From positions 36,573-100,572 of the forward strand of contig NZ_JAAVVZ010000010.1 of the NCBI RefSeq assembly GCF_023910635.1: a DNA stretch of 64,000 nt. Direction: 5' to 3'. Each line of letters begins with the position of its first letter. Position 1 is the stretch's first letter. The notes beneath the pieces were generated by a model. The model saw only the letters and a list, made by a program, of their open reading frames with translations. It had not been told where the DNA came from and made no database searches. This stretch comes from Sphingorhabdus sp. (GTDB lineage: Bacteria; Pseudomonadota; Alphaproteobacteria; Sphingomonadales; Sphingomonadaceae). Shown here piece after piece: positions 18,421 through 29,017 of the stretch. A program made the position numbers and the translations under genes.

Positions 18421-19293
18421 ATGGCGGCACCTGTCGTTACCATGCAGCATTTGCTTGAAGCTGGGGCCCATTTCGGCCACCAAACACACCGTTGGAACCC
18501 GCGTATGAAGCCGTATATCTTCGGCGCGCGCAACGGCATCCACATTCTCGATTTATCGCAGTCTGTGCCATTGTTCGCACGTGCGTTAGATTTTGTCGCT
18601 CAAAGCGTTTCGTCTGGCGGCAAGGTTTTGTTCGTTGGCACGAAGCGTCAGGCACAAGGCCCAATCGCCGATGCAGCCCGCGCATCGGGTCAGCATTTCG
18701 TCAACCATCGTTGGTTGGGCGGCATGCTCACCAACTGGAAGACCATTTCGAACTCGATCAAGAAGCTTAAGACGCTTGAAGAGCAGCTTTCGGGCGACAC
18801 GCACGGTTTCACTAAGAAGGAAATCCTTCAAATGACCCGCGAGCGCGACAAGCTTGAAATGAGCCTTGGCGGCATCCGCGACATGGGTGGCATTCCTGAC
18901 GTCATGTTCGTCATTGACGCCAACAAGGAAGAGCTCGCCATCAAGGAAGCCAATGTTTTGGGTATTCCAGTGATCGCGATCCTCGATTCAAACGTATCGC
19001 CTGACGGCATTGCATTCCCCGTCCCTGCAAATGATGACGCCGCACGCGCCATTCGTTTGTATTGCGACGCCGTTGCCACTGCGGCAACCAAGGGCAATGT
19101 AAACGCTAAGGTTGCCAAGGGCATTGACCTTGGTGCGGAAGTTGAGCCAGCGGCTGAACCAGCGTTGGTTGAAGAAGCCGCGCCAGTAGCCGAAGAAGCC
19201 GCGCCTGTAGCAGAAGAAGCCGCGCCCGTTGCCGAAGAAGCTGCGCCTGTTGCTGAAGTTGCTCCAGCCGAAGCGCCTGCCGCAGAAGCGTAA
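18421..19293 (+). CDS. rpsB: 30S ribosomal protein S2 with repeat tail
   Basis: Ribosomal protein S2, 290 residues. The core (about 1-230) is standard: [20 protein letters not shown], the FVGTKRQAQ block and the coiled-coil arm with TREREKL-type charged sequence. From about residue 236 an acidic tail follows with four back-to-back VAEEAAP-type heptads, ending PAEAPAAEA. Such Ala/Glu/Val tails occur on S2 of some alphaproteobacteria; repeat number probably varies. AGGAGA lies upstream of the ATG. tsf follows after a repeat-containing spacer, the classic rpsB-tsf pair. Confidence 0.96.
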   Translation: MAAPVVTMQHLLEAGAHFGHQTHRWNPRMKPYIFGARNGIHILDLSQSVPLFARALDFVAQSVSSGGKVLFVGTKRQAQGPIADAARASGQHFVNHRWLGGMLTNWKTISNSIKKLKTLEEQLSGDTHGFTKKEILQMTRERDKLEMSLGGIRDMGGIPDVMFVIDANKEELAIKEANVLGIPVIAILDSNVSPDGIAFPVPANDDAARAIRLYCDAVATAATKGNVNAKVAKGIDLGAEVEPAAEPALVEEAAPVAEEAAPVAEEAAPVAEEAAPVAEVAPAEAPAAEA

Positions 19294-19300
19294 TCAATTT

Positions 19301-19393
19301 GTCGTCACCCCCGCGTATGCGGGGGCCCAACCCCTGACGTTTGCATATATCGTAAACGCAGGTGTTGGATCCCCGCTTTTGTAGGGATGACGA
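19301..19393. repeat. Intergenic hairpin repeat between rpsB and tsf
   Basis: Begins TCGTCACCCCCGC and ends GTAGGGATGACGA, so the whole 93 bp is a loose inverted repeat; within it CCCCCGC-GTAT-GCGGGGG is a perfect hairpin (19308-19325). It belongs to the common GTCATCCCCGC class also seen at 60121. It may attenuate transcription from rpsB into tsf. Confidence 0.6.
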
Positions 19394-19446
19394 ACTTTAA
19401 TGAGGTCGATTGGCCTCTCGCAAACCACATTCGAAAGGACAAATTT

Positions 19447-20373
19447 ATGTCTGCAATTACTGCTTCAGCCGTCAAGGAACTGCGTGAGCTTTCCGGTGCT
19501 GGCATGATGGACGCCAAAAAGGCGCTTGAAGAAACCAAGGGTGATATCGAAGCCGCCGTTGACTTGCTGCGCGCCAAGGGCCTTGCAACCGCTGCCAAGA
19601 AATCCAGCCGCACCGCAGCCGAAGGTCTTGTCGGCGTTGCTGTAGACGGCACCAAGGGTACGGCAATCGAAGTTAACAGCCAGACCGACTTCGTTGCAAA
19701 GAACGAACAGTTCCAGGAATTCGTTGCCGCCGTTAGCCAAGTTGCCCTTGGCCTGGCAGCCAACGAAGCAGAGGCCGTTTTGGCTGCGCCTTATGGCGAC
19801 GGCGAAACCGTTCAGGAACGTTTGACCAACAACATCGCAACCATCGGTGAAAACCAGGTTATCCGTCGCGTTAAGTCGCTTTCGGTCAGCAATGGCCGTG
19901 TTGTTTCTTATGTCCACAACGCTGCGGCGCCTGGCATGGGCGGAATCGGCGTTCTGGTGGCGCTTGAGAGCGAAGCTGACGCGACGACGCTGGATGGCCT
20001 TGGTAAGCAATTGGCGATGCATATCGCCGCTGCATTCCCGCTGTCGCTGGACGAAACCGGTCTTGACGCCGAAACGCTTGAGCGTGAGCGTGGCATTGCC
20101 CGTGAAAAGGCATCCGAAAGCGGCAAGCCTGCCGATATCGTCGAAAAGATGGTTGAAGGCGCTGTAAAGAAGTTTGCCAAGGAAAATGCGTTGTTGAGCC
20201 AGCCATTTGTCATGGACGGCAAGACACCCATTTCCGACGTTGTTGCCGCCGCTGCTAAAGAAGCCGGCAAACCCATACTGTTGAAGGACTATGCCCGCTT
20301 CCAGCTTGGTGAAGGCATCGAAAAGGAAGTGTCCGACTTTGCGGCTGAAGTGGCCGCTGCGGTCGGCGCATAA
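19447..20373 (+). CDS. tsf: Elongation factor Ts
   Basis: Guanine-nucleotide exchange factor for EF-Tu; 308 residues. The N-terminal UBA-like domain reads [21 protein letters not shown]; the EF-Tu-contacting TDFVAKN motif is at about 80. The ATG at 19447 with AAAGGA upstream gives the standard N-terminus [13 protein letters not shown]; an in-frame start 20 codons upstream would read through the repeat. Length and domains are complete. It lies between rpsB and pyrH as in most proteobacteria. Confidence 0.96.
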   Translation: MSAITASAVKELRELSGAGMMDAKKALEETKGDIEAAVDLLRAKGLATAAKKSSRTAAEGLVGVAVDGTKGTAIEVNSQTDFVAKNEQFQEFVAAVSQVALGLAANEAEAVLAAPYGDGETVQERLTNNIATIGENQVIRRVKSLSVSNGRVVSYVHNAAAPGMGGIGVLVALESEADATTLDGLGKQLAMHIAAAFPLSLDETGLDAETLERERGIAREKASESGKPADIVEKMVEGAVKKFAKENALLSQPFVMDGKTPISDVVAAAAKEAGKPILLKDYARFQLGEGIEKEVSDFAAEVAAAVGA

Positions 20374-20475
20374 ATATTCTTGGCTTCCCCGTCGTCTGGC
20401 GGGGATAAAGCCTTGGCGATGTGGCGCGCGGCTCCTATAGCTGGGCGCCATTATTGTATCGGGACGAGGGACTAT

Positions 20476-21201
20476 ATGAGCGCGCACGGCTATCGCCGCA
20501 TATTGCTGAAACTTTCAGGCGAAGTGCTGATGGGGGATCAGGCCTATGGCATTGACCCAGATACCGTTGCACGCGTGGCTGAAGAAGTGAAGGCGGCGCA
20601 GGATACGGGCTTGCAACTGTGCCTCGTTATCGGCGGCGGCAATATCTTCCGGGGTATGGCCGGTGCTGCCAAAGGCATGGACCGCGCGCAAGCCGACTAT
20701 ATGGGCATGCTGGCAACGGTCATGAACGCTTTGGCCATGCAAAATGCGTTGGAACAGCTTGGCGTTCCCACGCGCGTGCAGTCGGCGATTGAAATGGACA
20801 AGGTATGCGAGCCGGTCATTCGCCGCCGTGCGGAACGGCATCTGGAGAAGGGGCGCATCGTCATTTTCGCGGCCGGCGTTGGCGCACCATTTTTTACAAC
20901 CGATAGCGGCGCTGCGTTACGTGCCGCCGAAATGAAATGCGACGCGCTGTTCAAAGGCACCTCGGTCGATGGCGTATACGATGCCGATCCGAAGAAGGTG
21001 GCAACAGCAAAACGTTACGAAACATTAAGTTATGATCGGGTCTTGGCAGATAATCTGAAGGTTATGGATGCCAGCGCGGTATCTTTGTGCCGGGACAACA
21101 ATATTCCAATCGTGGTCTTTTCCATCCGCGAACAGGGCAATATATTGAAAGTGCTCGACGGAAGCGGCACTTCAACTGTGGTAACAAGCGAAGGAAACTG
21201 A
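20476..21201 (+). CDS. pyrH: UMP kinase
   Basis: Phosphorylates UMP to UDP for nucleotide and peptidoglycan precursor synthesis; cytosolic hexamer; 241 residues. The amino-acid-kinase fold is shown by [13 protein letters not shown] at the start, [10 protein letters not shown] near 60, and the [15 protein letters not shown] and [15 protein letters not shown] blocks. The ATG at 20476 is preceded by GAGGGA; the in-frame upstream start at 20380 would add 32 residues absent from the family. frr starts 4 bp after the stop. Confidence 0.97.
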   Translation: MSAHGYRRILLKLSGEVLMGDQAYGIDPDTVARVAEEVKAAQDTGLQLCLVIGGGNIFRGMAGAAKGMDRAQADYMGMLATVMNALAMQNALEQLGVPTRVQSAIEMDKVCEPVIRRRAERHLEKGRIVIFAAGVGAPFFTTDSGAALRAAEMKCDALFKGTSVDGVYDADPKKVATAKRYETLSYDRVLADNLKVMDASAVSLCRDNNIPIVVFSIREQGNILKVLDGSGTSTVVTSEGN

Positions 21202-21204
21202 TCC

Positions 21205-21762
21205 ATGCCGCAATATGACAAAACCGATGTAGAGCGCCGTATGAAGGGCGCGGTCGATTCATTCAAAAGCGATCTTTCGGGCTTGCGTACGGGCCGCGCC
21301 AATGTGACCTTGCTCGATCCGGTGGTGGTTGAAGTGTACGGATCACACATGCCGTTGAGCCAAGTTGCGACCGTCAGCGCGCCAGAGCCGCGTCTGCTGT
21401 CGGTGCAGGTATGGGACCGGTCCAATGTGACGCCAGTGGAAAAGGCCATTCGTTCGGCAGGCTTGGGCCTGAACCCGATTACCGATGGCCAGACACTGCG
21501 TCTGCCTATTCCCGACCTTACCGAAGAACGGCGCAAGGAACTTGCGAAGCTGGCGGGTCAATATGCGGAAAAAGCAAAAATTGCGATTCGCAACGTGCGT
21601 CGCGATGCCAATGACGGGCTGAAAACCGATGAGAACAAGAAGGAAATCAGTGAAGACGACCGCAAAAGGTTGGAAACTGAAGTCCAGAAAATGACCGATG
21701 AAATGATCAAGGCGGTCGATGAGGCCGCAGCGCACAAGGAAAAGGAAATCCTGAGCCAGTGA
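21205..21762 (+). CDS. frr: Ribosome recycling factor
   Basis: Splits post-termination ribosomes together with EF-G; 185 residues, full family length. The [11 protein letters not shown] motif lies in the first helix and the VEVYG.H.PL loop follows; the C-terminal helices carry [24 protein letters not shown] and the [10 protein letters not shown] ending. Four bases separate it from pyrH, so the two are co-transcribed. uppS begins 41 bp downstream. Confidence 0.97.
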   Translation: MPQYDKTDVERRMKGAVDSFKSDLSGLRTGRANVTLLDPVVVEVYGSHMPLSQVATVSAPEPRLLSVQVWDRSNVTPVEKAIRSAGLGLNPITDGQTLRLPIPDLTEERRKELAKLAGQYAEKAKIAIRNVRRDANDGLKTDENKKEISEDDRKRLETEVQKMTDEMIKAVDEAAAHKEKEILSQ

Positions 21763-21802
21763 TTTTGGCCAGCCCTTTAACTTCATCGGGTTTAGGTAAG
21801 TG

Positions 21803-22519
21803 ATGGCCGTCGCTGAAGCGCAAGAGCGCATTGCCGCCGGAACGGGCAAAATGCCGCGCCATGTCGCGATCATAATGGATGGCAATGGCCGCTGGGCGAA
21901 AAAGCGCATGTTACCAAAGGCGATGGGGCATAAGCGGGGTGTAGAGACTGTCCGGAATATTGTCCGTGCGGCAGGTGAGCTCGGGCTGGAAACGTTAAGC
22001 CTCTACGCCTTCTCCAGCGAGAATTGGAAACGGCCTGAGGATGAGATCAGCGATCTGATGGGCCTCATGCGTGATTTTATCAAATCTGACCTTGATGAAT
22101 TCGCCTCTAACAATGTGCGTCTTAAAATTATTGGAAATTATAAAGCATTAGCGCCAGATATTGTGGAAATGCTTGAAGAATCTATCGCGCGGACGTCGCA
22201 GAACAGCCGCACGACGTTGGCGGTCGCACTGAATTATGGCGCACAAGATGAGATTGTCCGCGCGGCCCGCGCTGCCGCTGCGATGGGCGAAATTAATGCG
22301 GCGAGCATTGAGGCCAATCTCGACACCGCAGACTTGCCACCGCTGGATCTGCTCATCCGCACGTCAGGGGAGCAAAGGCTGTCCAATTTCATGCTGTGGC
22401 AGGCGGCTTATGCCGAATTCTGGTTTACCGAAACCTTATGGCCGGATTTCAACAAGGACGAGCTCGCTGCTGCCCTAAACGAATTTGCGCGGCGTGAACG
22501 GCGCTATGGTGGTCGATGA
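21803..22519 (+). CDS. uppS: Undecaprenyl (polyprenyl) diphosphate synthase
   Basis: cis-Prenyltransferase that makes the C55 lipid carrier for peptidoglycan and polysaccharide synthesis; 238 residues. The catalytic Asp is in IIMDGNGRWAKKR; further signatures are LSLYAFSSENWKRP and DLLIRTSGEQRLSNFMLWQ. A GTG one codon upstream (21800) is an alternative start. The stop overlaps cdsA by ATGA. With cdsA and dxr it forms a lipid-precursor block. Confidence 0.96.
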   Translation: MAVAEAQERIAAGTGKMPRHVAIIMDGNGRWAKKRMLPKAMGHKRGVETVRNIVRAAGELGLETLSLYAFSSENWKRPEDEISDLMGLMRDFIKSDLDEFASNNVRLKIIGNYKALAPDIVEMLEESIARTSQNSRTTLAVALNYGAQDEIVRAARAAAAMGEINAASIEANLDTADLPPLDLLIRTSGEQRLSNFMLWQAAYAEFWFTETLWPDFNKDELAAALNEFARRERRYGGR

Positions 22520-23253
22520 ACGATAAGGTCGCGCCGCTGCTGAAACCCCGATCGGACCTGGGCATACGGACCTTGTCGAGCGTCGCCATGATGTCGGTTG
22601 CGATAGTTGCGATCTGGCTAGGCGGCTATGCCTTTATGGCCCTCGTTATTGCCGTTGGCCTCGGGGTGTTTTTCGAATTTACCAAATTGGTGTTCGGCTT
22701 CACGCGAAGTCCGATGGCACGGATTTTGTGGCTGTTGGGCGGCCTGACCTATGTCGGCCTTGCATGTTTCACTTTGATGCTGTTCAGCGCGCCTTTTTTT
22801 GGCATGACGCCCGCAATCCTATTGATCGCAGGTGTCATTGGCACGGATGTCGGTGCCTATTTTGCGGGACGAAGCATTGGCGGACCCAAAATCGCGCCAC
22901 GGATTAGTCCGTCCAAAACATGGTCTGGCCTTTTTGGCGGCATGATGGGTGCGGGCCTTATGATGGTTTTTATTCAAGCAGGCATCTACGCCTTCAGGGG
23001 CGGAAATGCTGGCGATGGCGATGTCTATCTTGCATATGGCTGGTTTCGCCTCATGCTGACGGGGGCCGCGCTTGCGGTGGTCGCGCAAATGGGGGATTTC
23101 TTCGAAAGCTGGATGAAGCGGCGGGCAGGGGTGAAAGACTCCGGGCGATTGATACCCGGCCATGGCGGGTTATTTGACCGGACGGATGGCCTGATTGCTG
23201 TTGCTTTTGCCGCCGGTGTCGTGACTTTATTCCAAAGTGTGGCCGGTAGCTGA
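22516..23253 (+). CDS. cdsA: Phosphatidate cytidylyltransferase
   Basis: Makes CDP-diacylglycerol from phosphatidate and CTP at the inner membrane; 245 residues with about six TM segments. The family signature is complete: SWMKRRAGVKDSGRLIPGHGG then LFDRTDG (about 200-225), with the ISPSKTWSG block at about 135. The start is embedded in the uppS stop and dxr begins 5 bp after the stop, so translation is tightly linked. Slightly shorter at the N-terminus than E. coli CdsA. Confidence 0.95.
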   Translation: MNDKVAPLLKPRSDLGIRTLSSVAMMSVAIVAIWLGGYAFMALVIAVGLGVFFEFTKLVFGFTRSPMARILWLLGGLTYVGLACFTLMLFSAPFFGMTPAILLIAGVIGTDVGAYFAGRSIGGPKIAPRISPSKTWSGLFGGMMGAGLMMVFIQAGIYAFRGGNAGDGDVYLAYGWFRLMLTGAALAVVAQMGDFFESWMKRRAGVKDSGRLIPGHGGLFDRTDGLIAVAFAAGVVTLFQSVAGS

Positions 23254-23257
23254 TCCC

Positions 23258-24448
23258 ATGAAACGCAGCGTTTCCATCTTTGGCGCAACAGGTTCGGTCG
23301 GGCTGTCGACACTGGACCTCATTCGCCAGCATCGAAGCGACTATCGCGTGGTCGCGCTAACGGCGAACGGCAATGCTGCCGCCATCGCGCAACTGGCGCG
23401 GGAATTTGATGCCGAATTGGCGGTCGTTGCCGATGAAACGGCCTATGCCGACCTGAAGGACGCATTGGCCGGGACCGGTATAGAAGCCGCAGCAGGCGCA
23501 GAAGCGCTTGTGGAGGCCGCCAGACGCGATGTCGATTGGACCATGGCCTCAATCGTCGGTTGTGCCGGGTTGCCCTCCACGATGGCCGCAATCGAGGCTG
23601 GCAAGACCGTCGCTTTGGCCAATAAGGAGGCATTGGTCTCCGCAGGCGCATTGATGATGGCTGCGGTGCGCCGGTCGGGCGCAGCATTATTGCCAGTCGA
23701 CAGTGAGCATAATGCGATATTCCAGTGCCTATCGGGTGGCAAAATTGACCAAGTGCGCAAGATAACCCTGACGGCGAGCGGCGGACCGTTTCGGTCTTTC
23801 TCGCTTGAGGAGATGCGGGGCGTAACCCCGGCGCAGGCCGTGGCGCATCCGAATTGGGACATGGGCGCGAAGATCAGCATCGATTCCGCGACCATGATGA
23901 ACAAAGGCCTTGAACTGATTGAGGCCTATCATTTGTTTCCGGTGGGCTTGGATAAAATCGATATACTTGTGCATCCACAATCGGTCATCCATTCGATGGT
24001 CGAATATGTCGATTGTTCCACTTTAGCGCAGCTAGGATCGCCAGATATGCGTATTCCAATAGCGAGCGCGCTGGCGTGGCCGGAGCGGATTGCCACAAGC
24101 TGCAAGCCGCTGGATTTAGCGAATATTGGGCAGTTGACGTTTGAACAGCCGGACATCGCACGTTTCCCGGCGTTGCGGCTTGCCCGCGCGGCCATATCCG
24201 AAGGCGGGGCAAAGCCGGCAATCATGAACGCGGCCAACGAAGTCGCCGTGGCGGCGTTCTTGAATGGCCAAATCGGTTTTCTCGATATCGCAGCTTTGGT
24301 GGAAGATGCGCTTTGCGGTTACGCACCGAATAACCTGCCAACCTGCATCGATGACTTGTTCAGCATAGATGCAGCCGCGCGTGTTTATGCGCAGGCGCTC
24401 ATTCAAAAGGTAACTGAATGCCAATGGAATCGCCAAATATCATCGTGA
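23258..24448 (+). CDS. dxr: 1-deoxy-D-xylulose 5-phosphate reductoisomerase
   Basis: Second enzyme of the MEP isoprenoid pathway, converting DXP to MEP with NADPH; 396 residues. The Rossmann motif SIFGATGSVG lies at the start; the flexible substrate loop and metal site read LPVDSEHNAIFQ (Asp and Glu ligands); the HPNWDMG and SATMMNKGLE blocks follow. The ATG at 23258 is preferred over one seven codons upstream that lies inside cdsA. The 3' end overlaps rseP by 31 bp. It is placed well to feed UppS. Confidence 0.96.
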   Translation: MKRSVSIFGATGSVGLSTLDLIRQHRSDYRVVALTANGNAAAIAQLAREFDAELAVVADETAYADLKDALAGTGIEAAAGAEALVEAARRDVDWTMASIVGCAGLPSTMAAIEAGKTVALANKEALVSAGALMMAAVRRSGAALLPVDSEHNAIFQCLSGGKIDQVRKITLTASGGPFRSFSLEEMRGVTPAQAVAHPNWDMGAKISIDSATMMNKGLELIEAYHLFPVGLDKIDILVHPQSVIHSMVEYVDCSTLAQLGSPDMRIPIASALAWPERIATSCKPLDLANIGQLTFEQPDIARFPALRLARAAISEGGAKPAIMNAANEVAVAAFLNGQIGFLDIAALVEDALCGYAPNNLPTCIDDLFSIDAAARVYAQALIQKVTECQWNRQISS

Positions 24449-25539
24449 CGGCTCTTGCGTTTCTAACGCTGATCGGCAGTCTGGTTGTCGTGCACGAACT
24501 GGGGCATTATGCCGTGGGTCGTTGGTTCGGCGTGAAGGCTGAGAAATTCTCGATCGGCTTTGGTCCGCAGATCTGGGGCAGGGTCGACAAACGTGGCACC
24601 TTGTGGCGCATTGGCCTGCTGCCTTTGGGCGGCTTTGTCCAATTCGCAGGCGACATGAATCCCGCCAGCCAAGCGGACGAAAGCTGGAAACAGCTACCCG
24701 CAGAGGAGCGCAACCAGACGTTCCAATCCAAAACCTTGTGGCAACGTGCGTTGATTGTTTTTGCCGGGCCAGCGGTGAATTTCATCTTGGCCATCCTGAT
24801 CGCGATGGGTTTCCTCTTGGCGTTTGGCAAATCAGTTACGCCACCTGTAATTGACGTTGTGCAGCCCAATAGCGCGGCTGCGGTGGCGGGCCTGATGGAA
24901 GGTGACCGCATCCTTACTTTGAATGGCCGGACCATTGAGACGTTCGATGAGATGGCGAAGGAAATTGTCATGATCCCCAACGAACAGGTGGTGATCGAAA
25001 TCGAACGCGACGGGGCGAGCATTGTCAAGCAAGCCAAGGTCGCTGCGGCTATCGAAGTGGATCGTTTCGGCAATGAATACCGCATTGGTCGGCTCGGCGT
25101 GGGTGCCAGCAAGATGGAAGTCCGCGAAGTGGGCCTGCTTGAGGCACCTTGGGCAGCGGTTGTTCAAACCGGAAATATCTTGCGGCAGCAGGTGATTGGC
25201 CTTGGTCAGATTATCTCTGGCCGGCGTCCCATTTCCGAACTGGGCGGGCCGTTGAAAATCGCAAAAGTTTCAGGCGAAGCCATGAGTCTTGGCATTTTAA
25301 CCTTCATCAGCCTTGCTGCGCTTATTTCGATTAACTTGGGGTTCATCAATCTCCTGCCAATCCCCATGCTCGATGGAGGGCATTTGTTGCTCTACGCCGT
25401 GGAAGCAGTGCGTCGGCGCCCAGCCACGCCAATAGTGCAGGAGTGGGCTTTTCGTGCAGGATTTGCGATGCTGGCAGCATTTATGATCATGGTAACATTC
25501 AACGACCTTGCGTCTTTCGGGCTGTTCGGAAGCGGTTGA
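24418..25539 (+). CDS. rseP: RIP metalloprotease RseP (site-2 protease)
   Basis: Intramembrane zinc protease that cleaves anti-sigma factors and signal-peptide remnants; 373 residues. HELGH at residues 26-30 in the first TM segment and the NLLPIPMLDGG motif (about 320-330) supply the zinc ligands. One recognisable PDZ domain spans about 130-205 (E. coli RseP has two). It starts inside dxr; an ATG two codons later (24424) is also possible. bamA follows about 100 bp downstream, the common order in proteobacteria. Confidence 0.95.
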   Translation: MPMESPNIIVTALAFLTLIGSLVVVHELGHYAVGRWFGVKAEKFSIGFGPQIWGRVDKRGTLWRIGLLPLGGFVQFAGDMNPASQADESWKQLPAEERNQTFQSKTLWQRALIVFAGPAVNFILAILIAMGFLLAFGKSVTPPVIDVVQPNSAAAVAGLMEGDRILTLNGRTIETFDEMAKEIVMIPNEQVVIEIERDGASIVKQAKVAAAIEVDRFGNEYRIGRLGVGASKMEVREVGLLEAPWAAVVQTGNILRQQVIGLGQIISGRRPISELGGPLKIAKVSGEAMSLGILTFISLAALISINLGFINLLPIPMLDGGHLLLYAVEAVRRRPATPIVQEWAFRAGFAMLAAFMIMVTFNDLASFGLFGSG

Positions 25540-25638
25540 GGGCATTGCATACTTGATTGCGCGCGCTGCATCGGGCAGGGACGCAAAACTATTTTAGCGG
25601 CAATACGCCACACCCGGTAGGGGCGGACATCAGATCGG

Positions 25639-28314
25639 ATGACAATGAAAAATATATCTCGCGGCAACTTCAAAAGCTTTGGCATATATTTGATGGGTTC
25701 GACGGCGCTCGCCGTGACGGGCACGATGACCCCTGCTTTGGCGCAGACTGTGTCGGCGACGCCCGCTGCGCAGCCTGAGGTAGCCGCCCCTGTCGAGACC
25801 ATTCAATCCATCACCGTCGTGGGCACGCAAAGACTCGAATCCGACACCGTGCGATCATATATCCGGCTACGCACAGGACAGCCATGGACGCAGGTCGCGG
25901 CTGACCAAGCGTTGAAGGACCTATATGCGACCGAATTGTTCGCAGATGTCGCGGTCCGCAATAACGCCGGCGCGGTGGTAATTGAGGTACGCGAAAACCC
26001 GGTGGTGAACCGCATCATTCTTGAAGGCAACAAGCGCATCAAGAATGACAAAATTGAACCCGAAATCAAACTTGCGCCGCGCCAGATTTATTCGCGATCC
26101 AAAGTGCGCGCCGATGTTGCGCGCATCATTGAACTTTACAAGCGTCAGGGGCGCTTTGCGGCGGTCGTTGAGCCTAAATTGGTTCAACTTGACCAAAACC
26201 GCGTAGACATTGTTTTCGAGATTATCGAAGGGCCCAAGTCCAAGGTTCAGCAGATCAACATCATCGGCAACGACAAGTTCTCCGATGGCCAGTTGCGCGG
26301 CGAAATGGTCACGAAGCAAGCCCGTTTCTATCGCTTTTTCAGCTCTGGCACCAGCTATGATCCCGATCGTCTGGCATTTGACCAACAAAAGCTGCGTCAA
26401 TTCTATTTGACACAAGGCTATGCCGATTTCCGCGTTGTTTCCGCAGTCGCCGAACTGACGCCTGATAAGCAGGACTTCATCATCACTTATGTGGTGGAAG
26501 AAGGTGACAGGTACAAATTTGGTGACGTCAAGGTTGAAAGCCAAATTCGTGATTTTGATTCAGAGCGTCTGACGACAACTCTGCGCATGAAAAAAGGCGA
26601 CTGGTATGACGCCAAAATGGTCGAAGACACTGTCGAAAGCCTGTCGGAAACCGCAGGTTTGTTTGGCTATGCTTTTGCCGACGTAAACCCTGATTTTCAG
26701 CGAGACAAAGAAACGCTGACCATGGGCATTACGTTCAACGTGGCGGAATCCCCGCGCGTGTTTGTCGAACGGATCGACATTAACGGCAACACACTGACGC
26801 AGGATAAGGTTGTTCGCCGCGAATTCCGCCTGAATGAAGGGGATGCGTTTAATAGTATTCAAGTCAAGCGGACCGCAGAGCGCATCAAATCGCTGGGATA
26901 TTTTCAGGAAGACCTTGAAGTCGAACAGGCGCAGGGCAGTGCGCCCGACCGCATCATCCTCACCACAAATGTCGAAGAAAAAGCGACGGGCGAATTGTCC
27001 TTGTCCGCAGGATTTTCCTCGATTGAAAACTTCATTTTCCAAGGGTCGATCAGGCAACGGAACTTCCGCGGCTTGGGGCAAGAATTGCGGACGAATATCT
27101 CTTATTCGTCATATTCCAAATCAGCGGAAATTGGCTTTACCGAGCCTTATTTGTTTGATCGTTCCATCGCAATATCGGGCGATATTTTCCGTCGGGATTT
27201 GAACAGTTTCAACTTCTTCAACAACCAACGCAACACAACCTATAAGCAAGCCACAACAGGTCTGCAGGTACGCGTTGGTGTGCCGGTCAATGAGTTTATT
27301 TATTTTCAGGCGCGCTACGGGTTGAGCCAGGACGATATTTCACTTGATGAAAACACCTTCTTCTCTGACCCGGATGGCACGGGCCCGCTTCCTCGGTCGT
27401 GCGACCCAATCGTTGCCGGACGGTTTCTGTGCGATGCAATCGGTAAGCGTTTGACGTCCTCCATTGGCTACACGTTGCTTTATGATGATCGCGACAACCG
27501 CATCCGCCCGACACGCGGCCAGAGCTTCGGTATAAGCCAAGACTTTGCTGGGCTTGGTGGTGACGTCAAATATGTTAAAACGCGGATTAACGCCGACAAA
27601 TTTTGGAAGCCATTCGGTAATTTCGTTTTCGGATTATCGTTGGAAGGTGGGTATATCCACCCGTTGGAAGACCGCGGTTTGACCTCGCAAGGTATTGACG
27701 ATGTCCGTCTGACTGATCGTTTTTATCTGGGTGAGCCGCAAATGCGCGGCTTCGACATTCGCGGCGTCGGCCCAAGGGTGCAGCGTGTGTTCTTCGAAGG
27801 TCAGGTTGTAAACGGGGTGGCTGTTAATGCGCCACTGACGGATCGTAACCAGATACAGGATGATGCTGTCGGCGGTCGTTTCTATTATCTTGGCCGTGCC
27901 GAATTGCAAATTCCGCTCGGCAGCGGCGCAAGAGAGTTGGGTTTACGTCCATCCTTGTTTGTTGATGTGGGTTCTGTGTTTGATGTGACGCGCCCTATTT
28001 TGCAGACGGTGCCGCAGCGCGAAGTGTTGGCGAACGGCACGCAGGGCGCTCCATTATATTATTTCGTCGATACCGATGGCAAACTTCAAACATCCACCAC
28101 CGCTATCAATGCGAATGGCTCGACCCGGGTTGCCGCGCTGCGTTTCGAAGAACGCTTTTTGGGCGACAGTTGGAAACCGCGCTTGTCGGTTGGCTTTGGC
28201 GTTAACTGGAATTCACCCTTTGGTCCGTTCAGGATCGATATTGCCCGCGCCCTGCTCAAGCAGGAGGGTGACGATACCAAATTATTTACATTCAACGTAG
28301 GAACGCAATTCTAA
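25639..28314 (+). CDS. bamA: Outer membrane protein assembly factor BamA
   Basis: Central subunit of the BAM machine that inserts beta-barrel proteins; 891 residues. The signal peptide ends ALA-Q at about residue 35. Five POTRA domains follow (about 50-420), then a 16-strand barrel. The MRGFDIRG segment corresponds to the VRGF/Y loop motif, and the C-terminus ends NVGTQF with the terminal aromatic residue expected of outer-membrane barrels. An ATG two codons on (25645) is possible. The final A of its stop is the first base of the skp ATG (TAATG). Confidence 0.96.
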   Translation: MTMKNISRGNFKSFGIYLMGSTALAVTGTMTPALAQTVSATPAAQPEVAAPVETIQSITVVGTQRLESDTVRSYIRLRTGQPWTQVAADQALKDLYATELFADVAVRNNAGAVVIEVRENPVVNRIILEGNKRIKNDKIEPEIKLAPRQIYSRSKVRADVARIIELYKRQGRFAAVVEPKLVQLDQNRVDIVFEIIEGPKSKVQQINIIGNDKFSDGQLRGEMVTKQARFYRFFSSGTSYDPDRLAFDQQKLRQFYLTQGYADFRVVSAVAELTPDKQDFIITYVVEEGDRYKFGDVKVESQIRDFDSERLTTTLRMKKGDWYDAKMVEDTVESLSETAGLFGYAFADVNPDFQRDKETLTMGITFNVAESPRVFVERIDINGNTLTQDKVVRREFRLNEGDAFNSIQVKRTAERIKSLGYFQEDLEVEQAQGSAPDRIILTTNVEEKATGELSLSAGFSSIENFIFQGSIRQRNFRGLGQELRTNISYSSYSKSAEIGFTEPYLFDRSIAISGDIFRRDLNSFNFFNNQRNTTYKQATTGLQVRVGVPVNEFIYFQARYGLSQDDISLDENTFFSDPDGTGPLPRSCDPIVAGRFLCDAIGKRLTSSIGYTLLYDDRDNRIRPTRGQSFGISQDFAGLGGDVKYVKTRINADKFWKPFGNFVFGLSLEGGYIHPLEDRGLTSQGIDDVRLTDRFYLGEPQMRGFDIRGVGPRVQRVFFEGQVVNGVAVNAPLTDRNQIQDDAVGGRFYYLGRAELQIPLGSGARELGLRPSLFVDVGSVFDVTRPILQTVPQREVLANGTQGAPLYYFVDTDGKLQTSTTAINANGSTRVAALRFEERFLGDSWKPRLSVGFGVNWNSPFGPFRIDIARALLKQEGDDTKLFTFNVGTQF

Positions 28315-29012
28315 TGAAAATTCGTAAAAACATTCTCGCCGCTGCTTTTTTGTCGGCTGCAGCCATTTCGGTACCAGCGTCTGCCCAAGTTGCAGGCATC
28401 GCCACCGCTGACACGGCAGTTGCAATCACCCGTTCAAAGGCGCTTGGTACTGCCTATCAGCAAATCGGCACGCAATACGCCGCCGTGGCACAGCAATTGC
28501 AGGCCAAGCGCGTAGAGATCAACAATCTGAATGCGCAGCTTGATACCAATAAGGACAAGGAACTAACGCAAGCCGAGCTGGACGTCGCAATTAAGGCAAA
28601 GAATCCGTTGTTGACGCAACTCGACGCAAAGCAGAAGGAAATAAACACGCTTCAAGAGCCGGTATTCCTTGCGCAGCTTTATGCCGTCGAACAGATTGCG
28701 TTGAAATATGACGCTGCACAGCAAGCGGTCATTACCGCCAAGAAAATCAATGTCATCCTTGCGCCCGATGCGTTTGTGTGGGCACCAGAAGCGGTTGACG
28801 TAACTGCCGCGATCACGGCTGAGCTCGACAAGGTGGTACCATCCGTGCCGATCACGCCGCCCGCCGGCTGGCGTCCGTCGCGTCAGATTGGCGCATTATA
28901 TCAGCAGATTCAGCAACTGATCAACGCAGCATCGCAGCAAGCACAAGCCGCTGCCGCGCAGGCCCAGACCGCTGCGCCCGCAAGCCCAGCAGCGCAGCCT
29001 GAAAGCCGGTAA
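28314..29012 (+). CDS. OmpH/Skp family periplasmic chaperone
   Basis: Periplasmic holdase for unfolded outer-membrane proteins, 232 residues. A signal peptide ends ASA-Q at residue 24. The middle is long helical coiled-coil (about 45-150), as in Skp tentacles, but longer and followed by a Gln/Ala/Pro-rich tail ([16 protein letters not shown]). Sequence similarity to E. coli Skp is low, so the assignment leans on the position directly after bamA and before fabZ plus the predicted fold. Confidence 0.85.
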   Translation: MKIRKNILAAAFLSAAAISVPASAQVAGIATADTAVAITRSKALGTAYQQIGTQYAAVAQQLQAKRVEINNLNAQLDTNKDKELTQAELDVAIKAKNPLLTQLDAKQKEINTLQEPVFLAQLYAVEQIALKYDAAQQAVITAKKINVILAPDAFVWAPEAVDVTAAITAELDKVVPSVPITPPAGWRPSRQIGALYQQIQQLINAASQQAQAAAAQAQTAAPASPAAQPESR

Positions 29013-29017
29013 ACTGT

